A stretch of 64,000 bases of DNA from Gonatopus flavifemur (taxonomy: Eukaryota > Arthropoda > Insecta > Hymenoptera > Dryinidae): the NCBI GenBank assembly GCA_018340375.1, contig JAFFJZ010000010.1:10044001-10108000 (forward strand), read 5' to 3'. The notes below the pieces were generated by a model, which worked only from the letters and a program-made list of their open reading frames with translations, was not told the origin of the DNA and did not search any database. Within the stretch, counting starts at the first letter, position 1, and every line of letters begins with the position of its first letter. Of this stretch, positions 33,591 through 45,039 are shown one piece after another. The position numbers and the translations under genes were made by a program.

Positions 33591-33781
33591 CCCTAGAACG
33601 GACATTTTTTTCTACCCCAGCATCTGAGCCTCTCTTTATCTCTGTAGTTTGTCACCCAAATATTTCCAAAGTATACATCCTGACGAACAAAAACCGCCCA
33701 TACGGGGTTAGAATCCGTTTAGTTTCAAATGAGTTACAGCCATTTGAAATTTCCTTTGTTTTTCACGTGCCCGCTCTAGGG
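33591..33781. mobile_element. 191-bp piggyBac-like MITE
   Basis: The ends CCCTAGAACGGACA and, in reverse complement, CCCTAGAGCGGGCA match at 12 of 14 positions. The left flank is TTAA and the right flank is TTGA. CCC-starting terminal repeats with TTAA duplication define piggyBac (family knowledge); the right flank has one substitution. The body does not encode a transposase. Confidence 0.75.
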
Positions 33782-33824
33782 TTGAAATTAAGAAAATAAA
33801 AAAAGAAGAAATTTTCTCTTCCCT

Positions 33825-33900
33825 AGCAGAAATTATCCTTCGCCCTTCAGGCAAACTAGGCATATTCCTAACCAGTGAACTGCCTAATATGATTTCTGCC
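33825..33900. repeat. Small inverted repeat with GCAGAAATNAT ends
   Basis: AGCAGAAATTAT at the left and ATGATTTCTGCC at the right are inverted, with a second inner pair around CTAGGCATATTCCTAACC. The terminus matches the repeats at 13018 and 39364. This may be a deletion form of that family. Confidence 0.5.
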
Positions 33901-33904
33901 AAGA

Positions 33905-34745
33905 TTTATTTTATAGGAATTATCAGGATCAACTGTCCTGTACAACAATCATTTATATTCACAAAAAAATATTATTACTCGATAATCAACAATATTTGTC
34001 ATAAAGAACATAAATAAATGTAGTTATTGGTTTCTTGTTTCAGGTGACCTGTCAATCCGATTCACACATTATCGTACATGTGAGTAATAATTTAAATGAA
34101 GTAAAGTCATCTATCGTTCAAATTGACACATATCAATTAGCATGGAGAGTCTGATGAATCTTTTATATTGTTTTAATACATCTTACAAGTACACATAATT
34201 GTCATACGAATTTTATCCAGTGAGTCTGACACGGTTGAAAACATATATTTTTTCGAAGGAACAACAGAACAAGCCTTCTATTGATGTATCAAATCAGGGT
34301 AGCCATCCAGCATTGCCTCAAACTTTTTCTGATTGATCATTTTCATTTATGAAAATTAATCAATTCCGTTAGATCTAACACTTCATGGGCAACACTGCGT
34401 ATAATTTCGTGGAGTTGGCAGCTGAAGAAATTTTACTGATGTAACTTTTTATGGAAATATTTTATCAACTTATTTTATGAAGGGCTCTTCAATCAATAAT
34501 TTCTAGAATTCTTTACTCAAATTCTGTTGAGTTGCTAATTTTACTGTTATTATTTTTAAATACGTCCTGTGCATTTCACACGAATTTTTAATGCTAAACG
34601 GTTCAGATTCTTGTGGAATTTCGCTCATAACAAATGTTGAATTATCATTTCATATTAAAAATATTTGAAAACCGTGAACAATTTTCCGAAACCCAAGCAT
34701 GAAATTGTACTAACTTTTTAAAATTCATTAATTTTGTCTGATATG
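33905..34745. other. Mostly unannotated, contains one candidate microexon
   Basis: Apart from the splice-bounded 36-nt segment at 34044-34079, nothing recognisable is present. Confidence 0.4.
34044..34079 (+). other. Candidate 36-nt microexon
   Basis: GGTTTCTTGTTTCAG precedes, and GTGAGT follows, 36 nt of open sequence encoding VTCQSDSHIIVH in frame 1. The length is a multiple of three, so inclusion would not shift the frame. Its first bases (GTGACCTGTCAA) resemble those of the segment at 8931 (GTGAGCTTTCAA). Evidence is splice signals only, and chance occurrence in 64 kb is possible. Confidence 0.3.
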
Positions 34746-34748
34746 CCA

Positions 34749-34925
34749 CCCTGAGAGAAAAATTAGCTTAATCCTGAAAACATATTTTCTTGGTGTGAGA
34801 ATATAAATTTTTCTCCTATCTAAAGAGAATACGTACTCAGGGTAAGAGAATTTTCCCCATATCACGTTATATAGCTTCAAACTGAGTAAATGTTTTCTTG
34901 GTTTAAGATTTTTTTTCTCTCAGTG
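34749..34925. mobile_element. 177-bp CACTGAGAG fold-back element, CA duplication
   Basis: The left end CCCTGAGAGAAAAA (one change from CACTGAGAG) and the right end TTTTTTTTCTCTCAGTG are flanked by CA on both sides. The body shares TTTTCTTGG and AGAGAA motifs in both orientations. It is non-coding. Confidence 0.7.
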
Positions 34926-34929
34926 CAGT

Positions 34930-37900
34930 ATCGTTGGAGACGATTTCACAAAAATACGAACCGTTGTATCATTATTGTAAAAGAAAAGAACAGTAAAGAA
35001 TATTCTGATGATCATATTCTTATTTTTCTTTACTTTATTATTTTCAGAAATGATTATACTCTCTTGGCAAGAAGTAATAAAACTCTACGCTCAAATGATA
35101 TAATTGTTCTTTATATGTGTCTTACGCTTTCAATATTTTATAATGAAAAATTTTAATGAATATGTACTTGGGTACATATGTTGTTGAACTTTGAAAATAT
35201 TTGTGATTGCCACCACCAATTAAAGTCATCTTTGAGAAATGAAGAATTATCACATTCAAAAGGAACTTTGTACAGTACAGATGTAGATGGTACTTTATCA
35301 TTCAGCATGATTAAGAATGAAGATGGAATATCAGTTCCATTGTGATGAATTGGAGCATCTTTGCTTTGAATGTAACGTATTTTTCAAGTGTGTGTGTGTG
35401 TTTTTTTTTTAACTGTACACCGTATGCATAAATCGCGACCCAATTTATTCTAGAATGAGCAAAGCCAATATAGATTGTATGAGTTTTTTCAACTTGTTAT
35501 CAATCATGCGTAAATCTTTCGATTCACCGGATTCCAATTGGTTTTAGCACATCGTCAAACGCACAGAACGAAACTCCCCTCAAATACGTTGGTGGAATGA
35601 TTGATGCAATTTAGCAAGTTCATATTTAACACGATATTTGTCTTACTTTTACACTCGTGTAGGTTTGTGAAGACAACATTGTTCAGTGTCATCATTCATT
35701 TATACAACACAATCATTCGATCATTTAAAATCATTGACTGAACAATATTTTATGTGATTCATTTTTCTCTGTGTGGGTGACTTTCCGACATGAGTTGGTT
35801 GATTTTCTTTTCATCTTTGAGGACGTTTAACTTTTGAAAGCAGACAGTCCTCGATCCTCAGCGTACTTCTGTACGTATTTGAGATTTGCGGTATGTGAAA
35901 ATAATATAAACTTTGAGATCGATATTGTTATGGAGATACTGGCGGACGTAACCCCAGTCAAATTGTTGGTTCCAAACTATTCGAAAATTTTTCGATAAAA
36001 TCAAAATATTATTAATATTGCATTAAAGAATTGCTGTACATATCGTTATTCCGATGATGTCAAATAATAAATGATTGGACGGGGTTGTAACGCTAGAATT
36101 TCACTTTTGAAGCAGACAATCAAAGTTCGAATTCATGTATTCGTATATGAAGATTTGAAGTATATTTATTGGGGGTTAAAAGTGGGAAAAATCTCTTATT
36201 TTTTCCCTTTTTCAAGGCTCAAGGATTTATACAGTTTATTTCAAGTATGCAATTTTTGTGAACACTGATGAGATTTTCTTTTAGATTGTGCTAGAGAATT
36301 CCTTGTCAAAGTAATTTAATAAAAAAACAACTCCATCACGATTGTTACGAAGATTCCTTTTTCCTTCAGATTTCATTTAGAAATCGTAGCTTCGAATTGG
36401 ATAGAGTATTTTGAATTCACTCGCTTTGTGGTATTTCATTAGATAAAAGTGGAGATAACGGAATGTTTTAATTAAAACTTAAAATCTAAATTTCATCGCG
36501 ATGAAGCTCTCTCAGTATTGAATTCACTATGGGTATGTTCGTAACAACTTCCTCGAAACACTATCAAATTTTTGACTGAATAAGAACCCTCGAGCGATGC
36601 TCTTGAGATGGAAAAAAAATTGTATTCCGAGGTTTTTCGTTGAGTTTTTCCAGTGATCACTCGTAGCTCTGTCGGTGTCATTATCACCGTCGAATGGGAA
36701 TATACCTTTGAACATGCATATGTGAACGGAGAGTATTGATGAAGAGGAATTCAGAGATGGAAATGTACGATGTGTAAAATTCATGGTATCTATGTGGGGT
36801 GAGACTCTCGATATATGATTATCTTAATCGATCATTTGAAATTCATATTTGACTATAAATGAGTATATTATCAGGATTGTTGAATGAATATTTATTTGAC
36901 TATAAGCATTGTGTGTTGAATTCTTTTATGATTAATTTTATCATTTCCTAAATGAGAATTTGAACCGTGCTTTTGAATAAATTTGTATCATACTGCTGCC
37001 GTCCCAGACAAAAAAGTTTTCAACTCCAAATTCGTTCGAACGGAGAAAACCGAGAGAAACTATTCCACATCAAAAATTGTATGATGTAACTAACATTTTG
37101 ACGATATTAAAGCGGTTTTAGGGCAAATAAGGGGTGCTGTTTTTAATTATTTAGAAAAAATCAATATTTTTAATAACAACAAATGAAAAAATGATTTAAG
37201 GTTGTTTGGTGAACGAAAATACCTATCAAAAGAACCGTAACTTCTAGTTGCTAGCTGTTTTTTTTCCATTTAACAGCGCTCGAGCATTATATTATGATAG
37301 TTCGCTTGACAAGCGAAAAAATATGTCAACTCGGTATGCGACGTCCATGAAAATCACCATATAATTGATTTCCAAATCTATGGATTAGATATTTCGAAAA
37401 GTAATATTTCTTTCACATGGAATCAGGTGTAATTCTGCCTTTTTTTATGTTTTCTTTGACGGTTCAAATTTATACATGATGGCACCCAAGATCTTTATTA
37501 CGACCATTCCCGAACTACACAGAGATAAATTTGATGGTTGAAACTGGAACTATTGGGAATAGCTTGGAAATACAATTATCACGATGGTGAACTTCACTTT
37601 GTCAAAAATTTCAAAATTTCTTCAGGAAAACTCACAAAGGTAATATTAGTGATTCCAGGCAGTGCTAATACTTTTCATTATCAGCGATCGTAATGTTTCT
37701 TTACACTTTATTTGAAGATTCTCGCAAGTAAGAGCTCTAAAAATATAAGCAAAGGCAATAATTTTCACCATCAATGATGGTAATATCATTCATTAAAATG
37801 AAATAAAAAAAATTTGCTGGCAAAAACATATTTCCAGGCACATTTGTTAGTTCATGTTGTCCAACCTTTGAGTTATTACCACCATATTTGTTGATTGCAA

Positions 37901-39360
37901 TCATGTTATTTTCAATACATTCTTGAATACAGTTTATAATGAAAAATCCTAATTACTCGGAGGGGATTTGAACTTAAGAATAATGTACTTATATCTACTT
38001 ATAAACCTCGAAATTGAGGCCGCTTTGTTACGCTCGCACTTATGAATTCGCTGTTTTGAAATCTGTTTTCGCTATCACTGCGGGGATAGTAAATTATAGA
38101 AGAATCGTATTATTTAATCGTATAGACTGTCGCAATTTTGAAAAGACACTGCACTGCACTGTTAGAAAAATGAGTCTTCCGCATCTGTGTTTTAAACATT
38201 GTTTCGAACGAGCTTGGTTGTAAAATTGATAACTTTTGTCACTCAAAACGTTTGTAGGTCGATCGAACCTTTTTCTTTTTGGTCACAAATTATTTTCATA
38301 AAGGTAAATGATATATAAACATTCTGATTTAATCACATCAACTTCGAGTATTTTTCTTCCATTAAGAAAAGTATATAATATTCCTAATCAGAGTTCTGAT
38401 TTTTAGACGGAAAATCATTTTCCTCCTCAGTATATAACTTTTTATCTTTTTTTCGAACACGAATTCAAACAAAGCATTGTGACTTGACTGTAACTTTATA
38501 TGAAGGAAAATATTTTTCTGATTGTTTCTTATTCATCGTCGCCTCTTGAATGTCAATACAAAGGAGCGAGGTTCCACAGTACGGGACGTACCGTTAGGAA
38601 AACACCATTGTAAACTGATTCCTTCCTGCTACCGTTCTCAGTCATTAGCTTCAAACGCTTATAACTGTGCATGATTTTGTACTTCCACGTGGAAAATATT
38701 TTTATTTACAGCATATATGGGATCCCAGTTATTCGAAATTCTGCAACCCATCTTCATGTTAATTATGTATCATTAAAATGATTGGAAATAAAATGAATAA
38801 TTTGTTAAACCTTCGAGATGGAAAGAAGATGTCTTTGTAATAATTGCGTAATCAGATATGATGAATGAGTTTTTAATTATTTTTTGTTTTCTAGAGGATA
38901 AGGGTGGTTTCTCTCAAGAATAGAGCTTATAAAATCTTGACATTTATACATAACAAGTGAGCCAAACGTTGCCCTCAATTTTGATGTGAAATATGCGAAA
39001 TTACTGGAAATTTTCAATGCATAATGATGAAATCCACGACCAAGATTAGACTCTAATTATGAGTTTCGATCTTTTACTGGTTCCTGATGATTATAAAAAG
39101 GTTTTGAAAGTAATAACCTGCAAATGTAAGGAATATTTCATCATTTTGTTCTCAAATATCTACAAATTATGATATAATCCAAATTTATATTCAGAGTCCA
39201 ATTTATTAGTATTGAGCGTTGAAATGTAAGAATGTTTTTCGAACAGTTTTAGAACTCCATGCTATCCGGATAACTTCTTCACGCTATTTTTAATCACGTG
39301 ATAATAATCGTCAATCCAATAATGACGATCATCGCTCCACATAACTAACTTCCTTGAATT
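34930..39360. other. Long AT-rich unannotated stretch
   Basis: No gene is supported in over 4 kb. Minor items: a TG/T microsatellite at 35388-35410; a hairpin sharing ATTGTTCAGT and ACTGAACAAT at about 35680-35750 that ends near a TTTTTCTCTGTG terminus (one-sided CACGGAG-type relic); and a possible left terminus TACACAGAGATAAATTTG near 37515 without a partner. Confidence 0.45.
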
Positions 39361-39363
39361 ATC

Positions 39364-39570
39364 CTGGCAGAAATGATTCTAGTCACCTTACAGGTAATGA
39401 CAAGGACTTTTTTTGTGACAAGCTTCACTGCAAGCATCTTGAAAGGTGCTAGACAAACGCTATTTCGTCACATCAAATGGAGATGTACCCACTTATCTGT
39501 CTTTCTTTCTTTCGGAAAAGAATTTAATTTCCGTCACTTTTTCCTCTCAGGGGAAAATTATTTACAACAA
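39364..39570. repeat. Dispersed repeat, CTRGCARAAATGATTCTAG family (copy 2)
   Basis: Starts CCTGGCAGAAATGATTCTAG and aligns with 13018-13225 through CTTCACTGCAAGC and TTGAAAGGTGCT. The overlapping open frames here are not conserved between the two copies. Confidence 0.55.
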
Positions 39571-39574
39571 TAAA

Positions 39575-42105
39575 GAAACATGGATTTTCTCATTTCTTCG
39601 AAGTTCATTTCCAGACAGGTATAATATTAATTTTCATTTTTGAACGGTCCGTTCACAGTTGATACGTGATTTTTAGTTGATTTTTTTTATGACAGTTGGA
39701 ACTCTAGTGAGGAAGATTTGCTTTTTATGTTGTTGAGATGAAGTTCAAATTAGCAACAGATTGATGTAACTTTCAATTGAACTTGATTCAAATATTCTTC
39801 TCATTGAAGATTGATTTGGTAGCTCTTAATCAGAGTTGTTTGGTTTAAACTAAGTGGTTTTTTGCTAAAAACACAAACCAACATATTTTTTTTTACCACA
39901 ATTCAATGCTCTTATATTATTACTCTCATTTTTGCTGCATGTACTCTCTTTTTCACTATGAATAAACTTTCGTGATCTATATTGATAATGGTTTGAGGAT
40001 CATTTCGCACTGTGGAAAATGAAAAATTTCTTCTTCAGATTGGAAAAACTCAATTTAATACCAAAAAACCTGGTCTTTTGGTTTTTTTGTAGAAGAATTC
40101 TGTTTTTTTTTGCCACCCTGCTTTTAATTATGCGTTATCTAGCTACTCAAGTATTTATTCAAACAATTATATCAAAAATTATCGCTAGTTCCAGCTTGAA
40201 GGGTATGGATCACAATTTGAAGTTACCAGATCTCTTCCTTCCAGTTTTCTCAACACTTGAAGAATAGGATTGGTTCAAATTACCCAATACATCTCTTTTG
40301 GGGTAACAAAGAAGAAAAAACTGGAGGGAGAAATTTAGAATTCAGTAACTTCGCCAAAAAAAATAGTCAACGTCCTTAATTATAATCTCATGGATGCCAC
40401 TCATGTTAAATATCCTAAATAAATTCATTTTTGTTTAGATTTTTTATTGTATTCGCAAGTACATTCATATTTCCAATACAGTACTGTTTTGAAGTTTACC
40501 TCATTAACAAATCAAAACAGGAACTAATCCTTTGACATACGACGTCTCTTTCTTCAATTGCGTATATACATCGATGCAGTGTATTCAATTGAAGGTTCAA
40601 AACGTATCATCTGCATTATGAATATGAAGAAAACAATGAAATGATTGTCAACGCGAATGACATTTTATTGAGATGAATAATTCTTGGATTCGTTGAATTC
40701 ATCAGATAAGTGTTAATTTCTCGACTTATCGACGATACGAAAGCTAATGTAGGTATCTAAAGATGTGGAGATTCTTAAATCTTCAATATCGTTTCCAAAT
40801 ATAGATTCCACCTGAAAACATGAACTCTAAAGATATTGATGTACACGACACACCATATTCCATATCTTTTTATCCTCGGTCTATATTTCGTTCCAATTGA
40901 ACGTATCAAATGTGCTCGATGAGTTATCGACAAGTGATATTTGATGAATTTGCATGAATCTAATCACTTCTTACTCCCTCCAAGGCTATTCATAGAAAAA
41001 ATCAACCGAACAAAATATATGTATCTGGTTATTTCGAAATGTTCTGTTGCTTCTTAATCCCTCTTCATGGTTTCGATGTATTGATTTTCAGTGTAGATTG
41101 CTTTGAGAATGAATACATTCGCTTTCGAGAAGTCGGTTACACTTATGTGAGAAACAAAATTGAGCGAAGCCGGGAACCGCTTGAATCAACAAATTCTCAT
41201 TCATCTTTACAATTGTTTCACGTGACGAATGGTACAAGAAGGATATTTTCAATTTAGTCTACGTCGAAGTACAAAAACAATCCATGAATGTGGGTTAGAT
41301 AATGATCTACGCTGAAGAGCGTTGAATAGAGCTATCCAATATACAGCGATGCCGTTAAATACCGTCAAAGATGCGGATGTCATCAAACGTAATGCAAGTC
41401 GTTTCAATAGCATTCATTTGGCCATCCACTTTGATTCGCCTGAGAGGAGGGAATGTTTCACTCTTAGATAGTAGTTGGCTTGTAATTCTGGAACAGTTCC
41501 GCTAACACAACCTTGATTTTTCCAGGATCCTGCATGGAGAAATTGTCACACAGACAACAGCAAAATATTTTTTTCGCATTAATTTTCAATGTGCTAACCT
41601 AAGTTTCCAATGTTCATACATCAGCTATCGGCGCATTTCACTCAGAAAATCCATGTGAAAGACATGTTTTTTTGTTTCACATTGAACATCAATGTGGGGG
41701 GTTTTCGATTTTCGTTTTTCAATAGCTGTACGAACCATGTATTAGATCACTGCGCGGTCAAGAAATTCTCAACATGCATTATAAAACAAATTGGCTTTAT
41801 TGTATCACTATATGAATTTTCGAATGGATATAAATGATGTTTTCACCAGATGCTTAAGGGGTCCATGGAGCATGGAGTCCTTGAAGGAATGAACGAAATT
41901 TTGCTACGTGCTTTCTGAAGAACTAAGCGATAAATATGAATTTCAAGTATTTTGCTGAAATCGAGCTTGAATATTAAATTGAAACTGCGAATGATAGATT
42001 GAAATCATACAAACGATTATAAAAATATTAACCCACAAATGTCAAAAATTTTTCTTGTTTTGAAAAATCACTTCGGGCTTTGAATTCATATTTGAAGCAT
42101 AATCC
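39575..42105. other. AT-rich unannotated stretch
   Basis: Frames at 40019-40267 (82 codons, hydrophobic) and 41039-41257 are not supported by motif or splice context. No repeat boundaries are seen. Confidence 0.45.
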
Positions 42106-42107
42106 TA

Positions 42108-42324
42108 CACGGAGAGAAATGATGGTTTAAATATTACTACATTTTGTACTGAACATAGTAAAAGTTGATGCATAATGATTTGAAAAATGTTTCGATTTGA
42201 CGCAACTTCACATCATGAAGCATGAAATTTTCACTACATTCAGTTGTAAATATTATACTATTTCACTTATAGCACTATTTTAGTACAAAATGTAGTAATA
42301 TTTGAAACATCATTTTTCTCCCTG
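42108..42324. mobile_element. 217-bp CACGGAG fold-back element
   Basis: The left end CACGGAGAGAAATGATG and the right end CATCATTTTTCTCCCTG are inverted and continue through AATATTACTACATTTTGTAC. TA flanks both ends. It is non-coding. Confidence 0.8.
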
Positions 42325-42329
42325 TAGCA

Positions 42330-43225
42330 GTCCAATTTATTGGAGCATATTTCAAATGCTTGCTTATTGCGTAGTTGTTGAAAAAGTACATAGAGAAGTT
42401 GTATCTGTTTTTTGATGCTCCAAGACCGTTAATAACATTTTATCACGTTCTTATTCAATGCTTAAATACGTTTTGAAGAAGTTTGCATGTGAATTTTGGC
42501 AAGGACCAACCATTCGGACTATTGAACAAAGTTTTACACAGAAGAAAAATTGTCTTGATTTGACACCCCAGTCTTTGCTTTGAAAAAAGTCTGCTTTGAG
42601 TCTCGTTAAGTCTCATAAGACTTATAAATAAAATGATATACATTCTTTGTGGTCTTTATGAAGATTACACACTGTCAAAAAAGCCAAAAACATTTTTTTC
42701 AATCACGTGCTATGTAGTATCGTTGAATGTTCGATGACCGTTATTTTTAACATACAAAAACATGAAACTTTCACGTCTAGTTTTATGTTTAAGTACATGA
42801 AATTCTAATTCATACACGTATATGAAAAAAGAACTTCCAGCAAGAGCATTCAATTCATGTGAAGATTGTATGAGGACTTGAAGAAAGTCTTTTGGCATCT
42901 GTCATTTGGAGATTGTAGCATAAAAGCTGTGGATGTATCGCAACTTTTCGAAACTTGTTTCTAAAGATTGTATGAAGAACGCCAATGGCTTTTTGGGTTT
43001 GGCATTGAAAGAGATTTACGAACGATTTCAGCACCTTCACACTCCATAAATCGTTGAAAAATGTATAATCCAACGCACACATTCGAATAAATTTTGCTAC
43101 GTGAAAGAAATATTTTTCTATGTTGATATTTGACATTTTTTCAAAAATTTACGGTTTCATTTTTGTTTTTTTAACTCGGAAATTTATTTTTATAAAGTTG
43201 AGCCATGAGGACATTTTTGAATTTA
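42330..43225. other. No recognised feature
   Basis: AT-rich spacer with short minus-strand frames (42710-43136) and no motif. Confidence 0.45.
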
Positions 43226-43227
43226 AA

Positions 43228-43488
43228 TTGGGAGGGAAAAAATTGCTTTGCTTATATGACAAATCATTTCGCTGAATTGGCGAAGTTTACTATCACAGCA
43301 AGAATCTTGCTGTTTTAGCGAACGCTCGCTGATCCAGCACTTCGTCATTGTAGATGTACAAACTGCTAAGAAATTCGTTGAATTGGCAAATATTTTGTTA
43401 CAACAGCCAGTTTTTTGGCGCAACAGCGAAAGTTTTACCAATCCAGAAAACCAGAATAGCTATTTCGGGAAGAATTTTTCTCTGCGTG
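43228..43488. mobile_element. Diverged CACGGAG-type element with CAGC/GCTG motifs
   Basis: The right end TTTTTCTCTGCGTG is followed by TA and is clear. The left end TGGGAGGGAAAAAATTG is diverged. The interior carries degenerate CACAGCAAG and TTGCTGTT motifs like those at 9599 and 20393, which suggests an older copy. Confidence 0.55.
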
Positions 43489-43764
43489 TACTAAAATCTC
43501 GATGAATCTTTTGAAATTTTGTATCGAAAGCCTCTAAAATTTGAAAAGTTACACATGAAGATTCATGAAGATTTAGAAATCCATGTGGAAAAGATGTATA
43601 CAAGTGTACACAATTTGTATGCAATTTGCGTACATGTTTTGACATTTTTTCCACATGGGAATATTCAACAAAGCTCTTCAAATACTGTCAAAGATTTCAA
43701 AAGATTCTCAAATATTCAATGATTTCATTCAGGGACTTAGGGTTCCGTATATAATGGAAGACCA

Positions 43765-44902
43765 CATAGGAAAAAAAAGGAAATAGCTGTTGCAGTTACT
43801 CACTTTTTCACCGCTGTAGTTGAAAAAATTGCAGCTGTAGCTATTTTTTAGCTACCGCAGTGGAAAATCGTAGCTGCCCGACTGGAAATTTACCCCATGG
43901 ACCTGATCAGGTAAACCTTGATCCAGCTCAGGTCCTGATAAGGCAACCTTATCAGGACCTGACAAGTCATGTCACGCTTCACTATTATAAGGACCTCATC
44001 AGGAGAGACTAATCGGGCTTTCATGAGGAATTCCATACAGAAACCTCCAAAATAACTCGAAATTAGGATATGAACAGGAAATCCAAAGCAAAATCAAAAG
44101 ATCAAAGAGACATCAAACAGATTGAACATCAGTGAATTGATTCGATAAAATTTGGTTTCAATACGTTAGGGATAGATTGAACAAAATAGTCAACAGTGTT
44201 GAGAAGTAGGTAATGTATTTGGAATGAAAAGATTGAATTTAAAAATAGGCACACTCAGCTAGAAACGTGACATTTTGTCTTCTCAGGCCCTGCTTTGGGC
44301 CAACTTGGCGCGATCTGGGTCAAGTTAGGGCCTTTGATGGTCCAATTTGGAGGAAGGGCCATTTTTAGCAAGGCAGTTGAGAATCCTTCGAGATTTACCT
44401 TCTAATTTGAGGAAAATGTGTTGAATCAAAGAGTGTACAGTCTACAATCAAGACTGTACATTTTTTTATTCAGTTTATTAAACTATCTTCATGATCTGAG
44501 GATGAACTAACGAGGTCCCAATGAGGATACAGCGAGGAAAACCCACTTCAGCCTTTTAGGATAATCTGAGGAAATCCTGACTAGGACCAAATGAGCTTAT
44601 TTATACGTGGGGCATCTACACCTAATCCTGATCAGGACTGTAGCAGGTATGCCTCATTTCGGATGACCTTGTTAGGTCCTTATCATATGTTGGGTCAACC
44701 CGATGACAATTTCCAGTCGGGTGTAACTGCACAGGTTTTGTGGTTGATATTTGGATAACCAAATAATTCACCTGTTGAATTTTCGCTGCGAAAGCTACAT
44801 TTCTTGCTACTATATCGCTGAGTGAGTAGCTGTGGCAGCTAAAAAATAGCTCCTGTACCTAAATTTTAGCTATCCAAATAATAGCCAATCATTTTTTCCG
44901 TG
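43765..44902. mobile_element. 1.1-kb fold-back element with TAGCTG/CAGCTA motifs, carrying a nested element
   Basis: The left end CATAGGAAAAAAAAGG and the right end (reverse complement CACGGAAAAAATGATTGG) are related to the CACGGAG group. Flanks are CA and CG, possibly one duplication altered by a CpG change. Both arms carry AGCTATTTTTTAGCTAC-type motifs. Nearly all of the centre is the separate element 43877-44721. Confidence 0.6.
43877..44721. mobile_element. 845-bp nested element, CCCGACTGGAAATT ends, TG duplication
   Basis: The 14-bp terminal repeats CCCGACTGGAAATT / AATTTCCAGTCGGG are perfect and flanked by TG on both sides. Sub-terminal regions repeat palindromic variants of AGGTCCTGATCAGG. 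One is a perfect hairpin at 43931-43959 (GGTCCTGATAAGG and its inverse around CAA). Another hairpin, TGTACAGTCT/AGACTGTACA, is near 44435-44460. It has no coding capacity. The terminus differs from the CAC group, but the 2-bp duplication and motif-rich architecture are the same. Confidence 0.75.
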
Positions 44903-44920
44903 CGTAAGATCATCTTTCGT

Positions 44921-45035
44921 GTGAGATCCCTCAAAAGTATTCCAGTATTTTCAAAATATCGCTCTATACAGCATTTCTTGTTCGGTATCAACTGATATTT
45001 TTTAAATATTCAAGTATTTTTGAGGTATCACCTTC
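44921..45035. repeat. Palindromic repeat, GATACYAGCG family (core copy)
   Basis: Contains CAGTATTTTCAAAATATCGC, shared with 1832-1930, and an inverted, more diverged right arm (AATATTCAAGTATTTTTGAG). The outer arms GTGAGATCCCTCAAAAGT and ACTTTTGAGG-like match loosely. Confidence 0.5.
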
Positions 45036-45039
45036 AAGA

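Noticed and set aside
33591..33799. Part of a 106-codon frame overlapping the piggyBac-like MITE
   Set aside because: The frame spans both ends of a non-coding MITE and has no transposase motif.
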